A stretch of DNA of 64,000 nt from Lutjanus erythropterus (GCA_020091685.1 CM034603.1:3187348-3251347); one strand, 5' to 3'; positions 45,109-56,656 are shown, counted from the first letter of the stretch. Translations and numbers: made by a program. The notes: generated from the letters alone by a model not told the origin.

Positions 45109-46355
45109 CAGTGGCTGGCAGTAATTTTCAAATTACTGAGTAGATTTTAAGTCTGTATTTTTACTTGTACTTAAGTATGCATTACACTATGTAATCTACT
45201 CAGTTACTTTTAAAAACATAATTGAGGACTGACTACAATTTGAATTAATATCCAAAACTTTGATCTGATTGCAAACAGGCCAATGGAAACAAGGACATAT
45301 GGATGAAAGACTAAACACTGCAGCAGCATAGGTTTGACCCTTCCCAAATTCAACACTGATTGGTTGTCCAGATGGAGATTGTTCATGTGCTGGAAAGACT
45401 TATGGCTACCTAGCAATGGCTAAATTAAGTCAGTTGATACATTTGCTGGTCAGGTCTGTGACTTATAAGCAACTAACGTTGCTGCTTTAGCTAGCTAGCC
45501 TGTTAGAGTCGGCAATCTGGGCTCTTCACCTGTGCTAGCATACCTAGTCCGGGCTTAACAACCAGGTTGCTAAATCCGACTTTCTTGCTAACCCTGTATG
45601 TCATATTTATAAAACAGTTATTTTTTATATATTTACTTTAAGTGAGCTTTCCTGAAGACCAGTCCTGGCTGACATGAAGTAGCCTCTCCGTCTCCAACGC
45701 CTGTTCTCAGTTCCACTGGCACCAATTGGATAACGTAATGTATCGATCCATAGCCGACCTATCGGCGACTTTGAAATGGCGCGCATAATCCTGCCTCTGG
45801 CAAACCATGTCCCTGCTATGGGCGATGCTTCTCAGATGCATTTACAGGCGTCAGGAGTAGAATGCCGATGCATGATCTGAGGCCGACATCGCCGAGACGT
45901 ATCTGTGCTATCTGGGTAACAATTAACATACCACCAACGGTACTTGCTAATTACTTTCATGGTACTTAACCATGAAATTTGTGTAATTACCACCCACAAT
46001 ATGAAACAGTGCTTGCTAATTATCACATAATTAGCCATGAAACTTAGGGTACTTTGTAGGTAAATCTAAGAAATTTCAAATATAGCATTGACTGAATCTG
46101 TCAAGGAGCAGCAAAACAAAGAGTTTTGAGTATGATAGACTGAAGATAACGAGAAACAGAAACTCCTTTGATTGAATGCTGCTATTGATAAAGCATTAAA
46201 CATCAATGTGTAAATAGTAATTAATACTTTGAGTAGTTTTGATAAGAATACTTTGAGTGTTTTTCTAACATCTGTACTTTTACTTGTAATTGAGTAATAT
46301 TTTAGTAACAGTACTTGTATTTGGGTACAGATTTTCAGCACTCGTTCCACAATGG
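45109..46355 (-). mobile_element. hAT-type element H7, copy 1
   Basis: The left end CAGTGGCTGGCAGTAATTTT and right end 'GATTTTCAGCACTCGTTCCAC' carry the ACTTAAGTA / GTACTTTTACTTG texture of hAT MITEs. In reverse complement both ends match 61560-62300 ('CTGAAAATCTGTACTCAAG', 'AAAAGTAACTGAGTAGATTAC'). The flanking 8-mers match poorly (5 of 8). The interior (45480-45940) is GC-richer and differs from copy 2, suggesting an insertion or different filler. Confidence 0.65.
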
Positions 46356-47503
46356 CTTGACACCACAGTAATTGTGACTTTTCTGGATGGAACATTTGCT
46401 CTAATGAATCTACATGTTGTATGCTTAAAGAAGATGTTGAAATTCGGTGAAATGAGGAGACACAGATTAGCTCTGATTTATTTTGCCTGTTATTGTTATC
46501 ATCAGATCTGATCTGATGTAATAGATAGGCTTGAAATTTAATCTGGAGCTGTTTTTCGTGTGTTTTTCTCTCTGTGCCCACCCAGTGTAATAAATAGCTG
46601 TATAATAAATCAAACCCTCCCTATTCTTGTGGGCCACTAATATATGGTGTGACAGGCTAGGCTGAGACTCAGATCATATATCTACTGAGATGATGGCAGA
46701 ATAAATCACAGCTTTACAGTAGCAGGCTGCCCAAGGCTATAGAGGCCGTCACTCTTTAGCTCTCCTGCTCCCTCCCTCTTCCTCTGCTTGGATTTTTCCT
46801 CTTTGATTCTCTCTTTCAGGCTCTCCCTCAGGTTGGCCTATTTGTAATTCAAAAATTATGTCCTTTTCAGTGTAGCCCCTTTTCCTCTTTGTCCTGCAGC
46901 ACACTAGTTTAACGGCGCTCTGTGGAGCATTTTACCATCAATGAAGGACTGTCACATTCATTTTTACAATACTTTTACACATTAGCATAATTGCCATAGG
47001 AAACAAGAGTAATCCTTAGCAGACTGGCTGCTTCTGCCAGCCTTTTACTGGATTGTACATGTGGAAACACCAGATCTGATTGGAAGAAAAGCAAAAGGAT
47101 GGATGGCTCTACTTCACAGAGGCACAAAAGACTGTTTGTACTTTGTAGTGAAGCCATAACTTTATTTCCACTTCCATCGTTCTATCGGTATAATTTCCAG
47201 TGTGGGTCAGTGTACCTAATGCTACTGAGGACTAGGAATTCTGAGAATTTTAAATGATGGAGCCACATTTTTCAAAGTCTATCTTAAAATAATTTTCGTC
47301 TTCATGTGTCCATGTGAACATTTTGGCCTCATGCATGAATATTTTCTTATTTTTCCTTATATTTGCTCTTAAAATTGTGTAAAGCAACATAAGCCTGTGT
47401 TATTAACCATCCAGCCTAATCTGAATTATTCAAAATTGTTAAGTGTATAAATTTAAGTCTCAAAATCATAAAAAATTAGCAGTTTTCTCTGCTCTGAAAC
47501 ACT
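46356..47503. other. Unrecognised DNA
   Basis: About 1.1 kb without tandem repeats, paired termini or splice-supported ORFs. Confidence 0.45.
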
Positions 47504-47811
47504 GGGGCGTGTCCACTCTGCTGTCTCAGTGTCAAACACAACTACAACCTGAAAACAACCTGAAACATGGACGCTCTGTCCAGCAGCTTTACTGGACATG
47601 TCCAGACATGTCCCACAGGAGCGACAGGATGGTATTTTTTTTCTTCTGTGTCAGGTTGTTGGAACTGAAATGAGCTGAAGTGAACTGCTGGACTGATCTG
47701 GACTGAGGAGTCAGTGAAGGTATGTTTGTTCCTGACCATTAAGGGGGCAGGGTCATCTGTGTGTTGGTTTGTGGGGCTTATATAGTGTTGGGAACCACAG
47801 CTCACTGAGCC
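47504..47811 (+). repeat. Dispersed repeat R3, copy 2
   Basis: Inverted relative to 18058-18401 and about 80% identical by eye. Both copies retain the internal near-palindrome TGGACATGTCCAGACATGTC and the TATATAGTGTTGGG end. Confidence 0.75.
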
Positions 47812-48009
47812 TTTTTAACATGTATAATATACCTGCCAGGAAGTTTACAATTAGCATATAGAACTCACCCCAGTAAATCTATATGAGGGCAGCAGACTGA
47901 AGTGCTGTGTGCAAACAAAAATAGGCGAGTAGGGAGTGAATTGAGAAATCACTGGAATGATATCAAGAAGTTTCTCTGTCGGTGCAGCAGGCAAAGTGGT
48001 GAGCTACTC

Positions 48010-48395
48010 AGTCTTAAGTTTGCGTGTATCTGTACTTTATTCATTTTCAGACAACTTTTATTTTTACTCCTTACATTTTAAAAACAGGCTCATTACTTTA
48101 GTTTTGATGCATGTGAGGGAAATTATTGATTATTTTACTTTCCATCAATGCACAACAACATCAATTTTCAAACTGGAAGAATAACATGACTGACATAACA
48201 AGATGAAAGTGATGTAAAAGAAGTAACAAGACAAAAATTACATAAGGCGTAACAACATAAAAATGGCATAACAAGATGTTAAATGACATACAAGATAAAA
48301 ACGACATAAAAGATGCAACAAGATGAAAACAACTTAAAGACAAAACAATATAACAAGAAAAAAACAACTTTAGAAGACAAAATCAATGTAACAAC
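48010..48395 (+). repeat. Composite repeat R7 plus minisatellite, copy 2
   Basis: 'CTCCTTACATTTTAAAAACA', 'GAAATTATTGATTATTTTAC' then the AACAAGATGAAA / ACAAGACAAAAA minisatellite, as at 12430-12800 and 60845-61150. Confidence 0.7.
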
Positions 48396-49521
48396 AATTT
48401 GACCTCACCTTTGTATGATGATCTGTGAGGAGGGCCCTCCTGCCTGTCTGCTCTGTTCATCTCTTGATCTAAAACACTCTTACTAATAAATACTGTGGAC
48501 GGGCAGATTTTGATATTTCATCATGTGGAGCAAAAATCAAGGAATTGAAACTCCAGGAGAACAGCAGGGAGGGATGAGTGAAATGAAGAGTTGAAAAGTA
48601 GGGGATGCATATTTCATCATTTATCAGAATCAGATCATTTATATCGTTTATAATAGATAGGACGTAATGGATCATTGTCGGTTGGTGGTCCATGTGGACT
48701 GATACCCACGCAGATTAAATGTAACCATCATAGAGTGAAATACAGATGTTCTGTTGCTGTTACTTTTAAAGTCATAATTCTCTAAATCTCAGTGCAGAGT
48801 TGAAGTGAGCGGATGAGACAGAAGCTCACTATGTGGCAGCAGAGGAGGAGCGACTGATGTAAAAGGCACTTTCACCCCCATTGAGTGAAATCTCCACCAT
48901 AACTTCATTGTCTTGGAACTGGGAAACTGGGCGCACTTGTCGTCATAGAAACAGATGATAAGATTGTGATGTTTATTGTAACTTCCTTGATATCTGCAGC
49001 CCCACCATTTGTGTCTGTGACACAGGCTTCAGTGCTGATTGGCTATCACTTGTGACATATAACCAATCAGTGGTCAGGACACTGAGACAGACTACAGAAT
49101 GTAGGAGTGTATTATACAATACAGTTTATAATTATCTTTTATATGTTCTATAGTATAGTATAGACTCTGTGTGGGTGGAGCTGTAAATTACAAAATGCAC
49201 TAGACCTGCAAAAGCCTGGGTTACACTCCCAAATGGACTTTATATGACAGCTGCAGATGCCATGGACAGGTGTAGTTCTGTTACGTACTGGAGTCCGCTT
49301 GGAGGACACTAACCAGACATGAGCAGTAGATAGCAGTGGCAGGACCCTTGTGCACTCGTGGATGCGGAAAGCATAATCCTTTGGAAGATGTTTGTAACAA
49401 AGGTAAATTACGGGTCACTCTGGAATAGTTTTGGTTGTCCACCTATCCAAAATCCATGGTGTCAACACTATTGGACGCTGAAAACAATCAAAAACCTGAG
49501 CTGGTAGGAAGCCAGCTCTGT
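48396..49521. other. Unrecognised DNA
   Basis: No supported gene or repeat over 1.1 kb. 48830-49080 is of higher complexity. Confidence 0.4.
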
Positions 49522-51083
49522 GGGCCTATCTACGCCGGCGCAAAGCCATTGCGCCAGCGCAAGTGATTTTGCTATCTTATGCCAGCAAGTGCCTTTGCCA
49601 TGTGGGTAAGATAGCAAACATGCTCGCGCTGGTCTGTGCCGCTGTGGGTGGGAGGTCTAAGCATGAATGCAAAGCGAAGACGTGCCGGGCGCTGCTTGCT
49701 ATCTTGTGCTCAGCGCAACACTTGTGCCTTAGGGCCATGGCACTGACGAAGCGCGAGTGGAAAGCTAAGGCGCAATGGATTTAATTTATTCAAGGCATGT
49801 CCAAATCCTCCTTTGCCGTCTTGTGTCACGCTGAAATAGTTTACAGTAACGCCTGCAAAACCAATACAATAAATATGAACTGCAAATGTCATAGATATGT
49901 AACTGGTTATGTTTTACTGAAGCACTTTGAAATTGTGTTGTATTTTATAATAAATTATTAGCATCATCATCATTATTGATTTTACTGGCTGAGGAGCCGA
50001 GAGAGAAGGTGCAGTAGAGGGGAGGCGAACAGATCCAGTCCAGCCGTGAAGCTTCCCGGTTCCACTGGCCCACCTTGAGCCGGGTGGAGGAGCAGTTAGC
50101 GGCGGTCTGTGCTCCTCTCCTCTCCAACCTAATCCTCATCTCCTCCTCCCATCCTCGCTCCTCTGTCCCGCTGCGAAACAAGTTGTTCTGTTCTGAAGTT
50201 TGAAGTGCGCAAAAATTACGCACAGATCTATCCAACCAGCCTGACAGAAGCACACATAACTTTTTCTCTGTTGGGCTGGAGTCCTGGTCAAATATAGTGT
50301 TCTGTATATTTTGTATGTTATAGATCATAACTGTTCAATCATTGTTTTCTGGATCATAACAAACAGGCAGACACAAACACTACAGCTGCTCCAGATGTCA
50401 TGCTGACTCATCTGATAAAGAGACGATCTGACAGCTGTGATCCTGTCCTGAGCACTTTGCAGGTCTGTTTAGATTTATTAGGCTTTATAATTATAATTAT
50501 TTTCCTCATTAGTGAGTTTAGACACACATGCACACTGCTGTTTAACATTGATGAAAAGTGTTCTGTGATTGTGGGATGTGTGTGTGTTTCAGCCACGGAG
50601 ACACGCTAACGCTTTTAATTTCAATATTTACATTTGATTCCTGATAAAAAAAATATATGTCTAATAACACTTAATCTAATCCACACTCCCGCAGGAAGAG
50701 AATGACCATAAATGACGGTGTTTTGTGATTGTGAAGACGTGGTGGTTTCTGCCAAGCCCTCCTCAAAACAGGAGCTCTGTCTCTCACTTTAAAAATCTTT
50801 TCTTTGTTTCCTCCTGGTAAATCCACGTCATGCTGCTCCTCAAAGGTGATGAGAGCTGACTTCTGATTGGTTTATTTCATGTTGGCCTCAACTCGCCTGT
50901 GAATTAATGAGAGGCACTTGGGCACATCTGATAGGTGTATCCTGCTTTGCACTGGTGGCGCAAAGGGCGGGGCAGGGCAAAATATCACTCCCCGCCCGTG
51001 GCAAAGGTGGATTGGACACGCCTTGAATAAATTAAATCCCTTGCGCTTTGCCTTGCGCTTTCGATCAGCGTAAGATAGGGCCC
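49522..51083. mobile_element. TIR element with GGGCCTATCT ends (possibly Harbinger-like)
   Basis: Left end GGGCCTATCTACGCCGGCGC and right end GCGTAAGATAGGGCCC are inverted repeats, with further inverted GCGCAAAG / CTTTGCGC pairs inside. TGT lies on both sides, a possible 3 bp target duplication. GC-rich ends with clustered 'TTGCGC' motifs stand out from AT-rich surroundings. The interior (49830-50900) has no transposase. This belongs to a common fish family; superfamily assignment is uncertain. Confidence 0.7.
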
Positions 51084-51124
51084 TGTGACTTTGACCCTGC
51101 CTCCTTTCCTTTGTGAAGCCATAG

Positions 51125-51301
51125 GTCTCCATGCATCCCAGGAATTGGTGGATGAAACTGACTTCCAACAAAGTCAAACAAGCATTGCTAATGGTAACAA
51201 GCCATACAGCTCATCAGTCAGTACAACACAAACTATAACCGAGCATCCAGCTACTCGACAGTCTGTGCTGATTCGACTCACAGACCTGCTGCTGAACAAT
51301 G
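51125..51301 (+). CDS. Candidate coding exon A of an unidentified gene
   Basis: A pyrimidine-rich stretch ending CCATAG precedes an open segment of 177 nt that ends AACAATG|GTGAGC, a good donor. The frame (phase 2 in, phase 1 out) reads HASQELVDETDFQQSQ, then a Ser/Thr-rich part and RQSVLIRLTDLLLNN. Codon composition looks like protein rather than repeat, and the segment has no copy elsewhere in the window. It joins in phase to candidate exon B at 53686. The acceptor could also be CCCAG at 51140. It starts about 40 bp after a TIR element ends. I do not recognise the protein. Confidence 0.35.
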
Positions 51302-52379
51302 GTGAGCCATGCTAATTGCAATATTCGTGGAAAATGGGACGGAAAGGAGACATGACCGGACTGCTGAAGCCTGAAGCTAATCTAAGACAGATTTGAAAAG
51401 ATGTGACCCGTCTCTTAACAACATGATGAGAACCTTACGTTCTACAAGTAAAGCCACATTAAACATCGTGGTTTTTGAAGGCCAGTGCTGATTTTCTTTG
51501 GATTCAATTAAATGACTTTTCATGTCAAAACAATGAAGTTGAACTAAAATAAAATGCAGGGATTTAGTGTTTTATTATTGGCAATATGAAGAATTATTTG
51601 ACATATTATTTAGACCATCAAGTAGTAGGATAAGATTTATAAAATAGAACAGAACTGCATCCAATTTATAGTTCTCCCACTGTTGCATTTTTAATGTGCT
51701 GGCAGGGAGAGTTCTGGCAGAGTTTGAGGATGTAGTTACCCTTTTAGATTTACAGTTGAATTATTTGTCCCTTGGTTTTTGTCAGGAGTGGATGTCCCTA
51801 CACAGTGAGGTTTTCTCTTTTTATTGTCAGTTTTGCCTCTACTTGGGATTCTGTTATTCTCTCTGCTTGTCTGACACGACTACAGGTTCTTTTCTTTCTT
51901 TTTCTTTAGAGGAGGTCTCTTCAGCTAGTGTACTGTGTGTACCCTGCCATGTCCACCTCTGTCTTTGTAATACTGGACCATCAGCACAGCACCATGCGAT
52001 GCCCTTAGTTTAACATTTTGATGTTAATCATTTTGAAGTGCACATGCCTGGGGCACGGCTCATCCAGTGGACTGACCCAAGGTTCTTTCCAAATCCTTGC
52101 CCCTTGTCTCCTCTCTCCTCCGTCTTCCAGTCCATGACCTGCCAACTCATTGGAGTCTGCGATGTTTGGGGACATTTCAATTCATATAAAGCACCCTGGG
52201 TCAGATGAGGTGAGAGGTGACTTCCACTGCAGGCGGAAGAATACAAAAATATACAAATTAAAGGAAACATGACAAAGTCATGTCAAAACCTCCTTTCATG
52301 TGCAACAAACTGCAATCATGAGGATCACTTGAAATGAACTGCTCCAAATATAAGATATAGGAAATCAGAAATATAAGCA
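51302..52379. other. Probable intron sequence, nothing recognised
   Basis: Lies between candidate exons A and B. A 105-codon + strand frame at 51696-52013 has no domain and no splice support. Confidence 0.35.
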
Positions 52380-52440
52380 TTTTTGGTGCTTTGAGTATCA
52401 CAGGCTGAGTGCCATTTAGTTCCATTATATTGGAACTGCA
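52380..52440 (-). repeat. Repeat R4, copy C, inner fragment
   Basis: The reverse complement reads 'ATAATGGAACTAAATGGCAC' and 'TACTCAAAGCACCAAAAATG', as in copy B. The matching outer end is at 53180-53272, so a minisatellite separates two parts of one copy. Confidence 0.6.
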
Positions 52441-52699
52441 CCTCACAATAAAAAGCGTTAATACAATAGATATTTAGACTTTTGAGCTCAACCCAAATTG
52501 CCGTTGTTTTAAAAAGTTTAACCAACCACTGATTTTTGTTGAGATCATTTAATTTTCTCCTTTAAACTTATACCTGAGTCTGGGTTTGAAACCATTTTAT
52601 TTTCAGGCTCCAAAATAATGATAAATGCATTTTTAAATTTTCTAAAAGTCAAAGATTCAAGTTTATCTAAAGAAAAAAATAAATCATCCCAACTAAGAC

Positions 52700-52769
52700 C
52701 TCAGCAATAACACTAAAAATGTCAAGAACCAGATATCAATGCTAAAAAAATTACTACTACTACTACTAC

Positions 52770-52834
<65 letters not shown>

Positions 52835-53100
52835 CAGATATCAATGCTAAAATTCACCAAGAACCCAGATCCCAACACTAAAAATTGTCAAGAACCTCAA
52901 TATTAACACTAAAAATCACCAAGAACCCTGATTTCAATGCTAAAAGTAATCAAGAACCCAGATATCAACACTAAAAACCATCAAGAACCACACTTTCAAC
53001 ACTAGAAATTGCCAAGAGCCCAGATATCAACACTAAGAATTCCTAAGAACCAAGGTATCAGTGATACAAATCACCAAGAACCTCATTAAAAAGAAAAGTC
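52700..53100 (+). repeat. Minisatellite of 'CAAGAACCCAGATATCAA' type, array 1
   Basis: About 12 units of roughly 30 bp (AAGAACC-AGATATCAA-(C/T)(A/G)CTAAAAAT-CATC). It is interrupted by a trinucleotide run. The same unit forms 54236-55195. Confidence 0.9.
52752..52831 (+). repeat. (ACT)n(AAT)n microsatellite
   Basis: Six or so ACT units followed by about 20 AAT units inside minisatellite array 1. Confidence 0.95.
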
Positions 53101-53179
53101 TTCAGGAAAAGAGAGAATTTCATTGCTGCAGCTCCAGACAGATTTCTTTTCTTTTAGCCCCAAAATGGCTCTTTTGATT

Positions 53180-53272
53180 GTAAGTTGCAGACCCTGACCT
53201 AGAAGGATAAGCAACACTACAGGTCAGGGAAAAATATATGCTTTTGATTTGGTGGTGAACTATCTCTTTCAG
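53180..53272 (-). repeat. Repeat R4, copy C, outer end
   Basis: The reverse complement begins AAAGAGATAGTTCACCACC and continues 'AATCAAAAGCATATATTTTT', 'CCTGTAGTGTTGCTTATCC', the terminus of the R4 family. Confidence 0.6.
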
Positions 53273-53685
53273 AGAGGGTCTGGGAAAAGTGAGCATGCAG
53301 GTATTTTATCGTCCTTTATTGCAGATAATTACAACCAACACCTGCACCTGGATGTGCGTGTACCTCTTGGAGATTGCCTGACATGTCGGGCTGCCATGGC
53401 AACTGCATCACTGGCACACTGTGGCTGGCCAGCTTCAAATGTGGCCAAACAAGCAACTAGTCCCATTACACTTGCCTGCATGATGCAACTGTTATATCAG
53501 TATTATCTTATCCAGCTTCAACTTTTAATTATTACTTATATTTTGCTCATAATCTGAAATATATCATCAACTTTTCCCACAGTTTCCCATCCTATCTTCT
53601 GGACACCTGGTCTTCCAGCTCCACAGCCTCTTACTCATGCCAGCACTAAATATCTTCCTCTGCTCTGTGTCTCTCCCACACACAG
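53273..53685. other. Probable intron; one weak exon-like segment
   Basis: 53325 onward follows TTTATTGCAG and is open for about 75 codons (LHLDVRVPLGDCLTCRAAMA), but no donor in the needed phase was found. Confidence 0.25.
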
Positions 53686-53756
53686 CCCTGACTGATGAGA
53701 TGTATGAGGAGTTCTCTCTGGGAAAAACAGCTTCCTTATCAGCCCAGGATTGTCAG
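53686..53756 (+). CDS. Candidate coding exon B of an unidentified gene
   Basis: This 71 nt segment has excellent splice signals: TCTCTCCCACACACAG before it and GTGAGTGC after it. Joined to exon A, the split codon becomes GCC and the frame reads ALTDEMYEEFSLGKTASL and continues SAQDCQ with no stop. The exon ends in phase 0. It lies between two arrays of the same minisatellite yet is itself unique. I cannot name the protein; the next exon was not found. Confidence 0.4.
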
Positions 53757-54235
53757 GTGAGTGCAATATATGGGAAGATGGATAGACCTACTGGACGGTA
53801 GGGTGGGGATGATGGTCTGTGGGCTGTGCATGTGTGTGTGAGTGAGTCTATGAGTTCTATGATAACTTGCACAATTTATTCCCTCCTCTGCTTGGTAATA
53901 ATTTTAGACATACCTTATTTAGCTCTGTTTTTGTGTCTGGTGTGTATGATGGATACACCCAGAATGATCACAGAGAAAATGGACCATGGAGTTAAATAGA
54001 TTAAAAATAATTGGTCAACAGGAGAGAGAGACAGTACATCCACTGAAGCCCATGAAGGCCAGAGCTGGGTTTGCTGGATAGGTGCAGTGATGGAGTTACT
54101 CAGGAAGTGTAATATGTTGCTTTTTACTTATTACTCCTTTAAAAGTAATAACCTTACTTTACCTATTATTTGGTATCAAAAGTAATTAGTTATATTAATT
54201 GTTATATTACTGTATTACTTTGTACCTTGTTGTTG
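53757..54235. other. Probable intron; possible TE end at 54085-54235
   Basis: 54100-54220 ('GAGTTACTCAGG', 'AAAAGTAATAACCTTAC') has the GTAAT/ATTAC texture of a MITE end. Partly inverse motifs occur at 55437-55550, so minisatellite array 2 may sit inside an old element. Confidence 0.35.
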
Positions 54236-55195
54236 CCAGATATCAATGCTAAAAATTGTCAAGAAACTCAATATCAACAAAAACATTCAAGAACCCATAA
54301 ATCTGTGACAAGCACTGTCAAGAACCTGTCATATACCCAGATATAAACAAATGATCGGTAACTTCGCTATCAAAACTAAAAATCATCTAGAACCAAGATA
54401 TAAACACTGAAAACTACCAAGAATCTCATCATCAGAACCCAGATATCAATGTTAAAAATCATCAAGAAACCAGATTTCAATGCTAAAAATCATTTACAAC
54501 CCAGATATCAACACTTAAAACTGTCAAGAACCCAGATATCAATGCTTAAAACTGTCAAGAACCTTAATATTGATGCTAAAAATCATCTAGAAGCCGAATA
54601 TCAATGCTAAAACTGTCAAGAACCTCAATATCAGGGTGCTCCCATAGCTCAGTTCGTAGAGTGTTCACCCCATGTACTGAGGCTGTTGGTCCTCTGCAGC
54701 GGTCGCTGGTTCAATTCCGCCTGGGACCCATTTGCTGCATGTCATTCTCTCTCTACCCCTTTCCTGTCATATCTTCAGCTGTCCTATCCAAAATAAAGGC
54801 AAAAGCCAAAAATAATCTTTAAAAAAAGAACTTCAGTATCAACAGTACAAATTGTCCGAACCCACATAAACACTGAAAATTGCTAAGAACCAGATATCAA
54901 TGCTATAAATCATCAAGAACCAGATATCATGGCTAAAAATCATCTAGTACACAAATATCAATGCTAACAACTGTCAAGAACCTCAATATCAACACTAAAA
55001 ATTGTCCAGAACCCAGAGATTAATGCAAAACCACCAAGAATCTCAAAATCAACACTAAAAATCATCAAGAACCTCAATATCAATGCTAACAATCATCAAG
55101 AACCTCAGTAGTAACGCTAAAAATCATCCAGAACCCAGATGTCAATGTTAAAAATCCTCTAGAAGCCAGATATTATCGTTAAAATCCATCAAGAA
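54236..55195 (+). repeat. Minisatellite of 'CAAGAACCCAGATATCAA' type, array 2
   Basis: About 25 units of 28-31 bp, the same as array 1, for example CATCAAGAACCTCAATATCA and CTAAAAATCATC. It is split by a SINE at 54634-54828. Confidence 0.9.
54634..54828 (+). mobile_element. tRNA-derived SINE, well preserved (family S1)
   Basis: The tRNA-like head has an A box (TAGCTCAGTTCGTAG, 54647-54661) and a B box (GGTTCAATTCC). The body continues 'TGCTGCATGTCATTCTCTCT' and 'TCTTCAGCTGTCC', and ends in AATAAAGGC and an A-rich tail. Flanks AAGAACCTCAATATCA and AAGAACTTCAGTATCA match at 14 of 16; since the minisatellite unit contains the same phrase, this may be duplication or array periodicity. The copy at 9628-9822 is older. 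Confidence 0.9.
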
Positions 55196-56232
55196 CTCTC
55201 TGCTGAGGTGGAAACAAAGTCGACTTCTCTGAGTGTGGCCTTCAAATGAGACTCCATCACGACTGATTTTTAGATTTTCCAAACAAACTCAAGTTAATGA
55301 CAATACTTCCACTTGTGAAAAGTCTGCCTCTCTCCTTGTCCTCATCCTCCATCTTTTGCTCTGTAACTTCTGTCGTATTTCTTTAAGCCTTTGTTTAGTC
55401 ACGTACATGTCATCATAAGATAGTCTACCCAGGACAAAAAGTAACTCAGTAAGAAGAGTTAGTTGGATTAGTAACTGAAATGTTATTATTGTTTGGAAAT
55501 TGTAATCCCTACATTACTGGGTAAAGTAATGTTATTCCAGTAATATACTAGGAAGAAAAACCTAAAATGTGTAACCGACCTGACCAGAGGAAGTGTTTGT
55601 GTTTTCATGCTAACCAAAAAGTGAACTGTGTTCCAGAGTGCAGCCTCCTCAGACTGCCACTTGAAGAGAGGATGAATATATCCTTTCAGTACAGTGACAG
55701 GTCTCTGAATGTCACTGAGTGGATGAAACTAAAACCTGGAACAGAAACCAGCTGAAAGCGTGTTGAGAGACCAGAGAGAGCAGTTCACTGACTCTCCACA
55801 TCCACTGTGAAGGAAAGAAGGCAGGCGGGAAGAACGGAGGAGAAAATGGCCAAATCAGATGCTGGACTAGAGGACTGCCACAACTGAACAGATCTGTGTT
55901 TATCAGACAATAGTGTTGGAGTGCTCATAATCGCTCTTTGAAACTGGTGTTGAGACAACTTTTGAAGGCTTGTCTGGAATGGACCACATTTGTTTTTCGT
56001 TTTGTCTTGGTCTCAGACAGAGGTCTTTATTTCAAGACCACAACAGTGTGGAACAGTAATGTTGTGTTGCTACAATATGGTCACAAGGAGCCACAAGCAT
56101 GGAATATTTAGTGACCACGAAGTCGCTAAATATTAATGGTCATGGTTAATATCTCAATATAAGTCAGAATAAACATTTCAGTTACAGCTCCAGGAGAAGT
56201 GAAACAAGGACCACAGTCATTGGGGCTTTTGT
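55196..56232. other. No gene recognised; weak exon-like segment at 55567-55755
   Basis: A + strand frame of 62 codons includes RMNISFQYSDRSLNVTEW, but it shifts out of the phase required after exon B when likely acceptors are used. The rest is unremarkable. Confidence 0.3.
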
Positions 56233-56585
56233 TAGGGGCTGCACAGTTAATCACAATATTATGCAAATCGCAATATGACTGAGTGCAATATTTAAATTGC
56301 AGAACCAGGACCACATCGCAATTCTTTGAAAAGGGAAGTATGTGAGAAAACAGCATTATAATTAGGTTCTGTAGTGCTGCAGAGATGGCCTACAGACCTT
56401 GCTCTGCAGATGTAATAAAAGATATTTGTTTGGTGCAAAGCCCAGCAAATATCATGATTTTACTTTTTGGGGAAAAATGAAAATTGTAATGTAAAAAAAT
56501 AAAAGCAATCTCTCTAATCATGTCGCAATTGCAATTTCAGTCAAAATAATCACAACATGATTTTTTGCCAGATCATGCAGGCCTA
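56233..56585. mobile_element. Short hAT-type MITE H8
   Basis: Ends TAGGGGCTGCACAGTTAATC and GATCATGCAGGCCTA match the 'AGGGCTGCACGATTAATCGC' fish hAT terminus. The interior has repeated TCGCAAT / ATTGCAAT motifs characteristic of this family. Flanking 8-mers (GCTTTTGT, GCTTTCTA) agree at 5 of 8. Confidence 0.7.
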
Positions 56586-56603
56586 GCTTTCTATCTATGT
56601 AGG

Positions 56604-56656
56604 TATATATATATATATACATACACAGACACACATACATACATATATATATATAG
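56604..56656 (+). repeat. (AT)n/(AC)n microsatellite
   Basis: Mixed TATATA and ACATACACAC run. Confidence 0.9.

Noticed and set aside
46066..46581. Minus-strand 171-codon ORF
   Set aside because: Reads through the end of hAT element H7 and shows no transposase or other motif; AT-rich codons expected by chance.
52693..52878. Minus-strand ORF with poly-isoleucine
   Set aside because: Translation of the (AAT)n run.
53249..53557. Additional exon between candidate exons A and B
   Set aside because: Acceptor TTTATTGCAG is fair and phase would fit, but no donor in the needed phase; A and B already join cleanly.
54236..55195. CRISPR-like array of roughly 30 bp repeats
   Set aside because: There are no distinct spacers; adjacent units abut and vary, as in a minisatellite, and the genome is eukaryotic.
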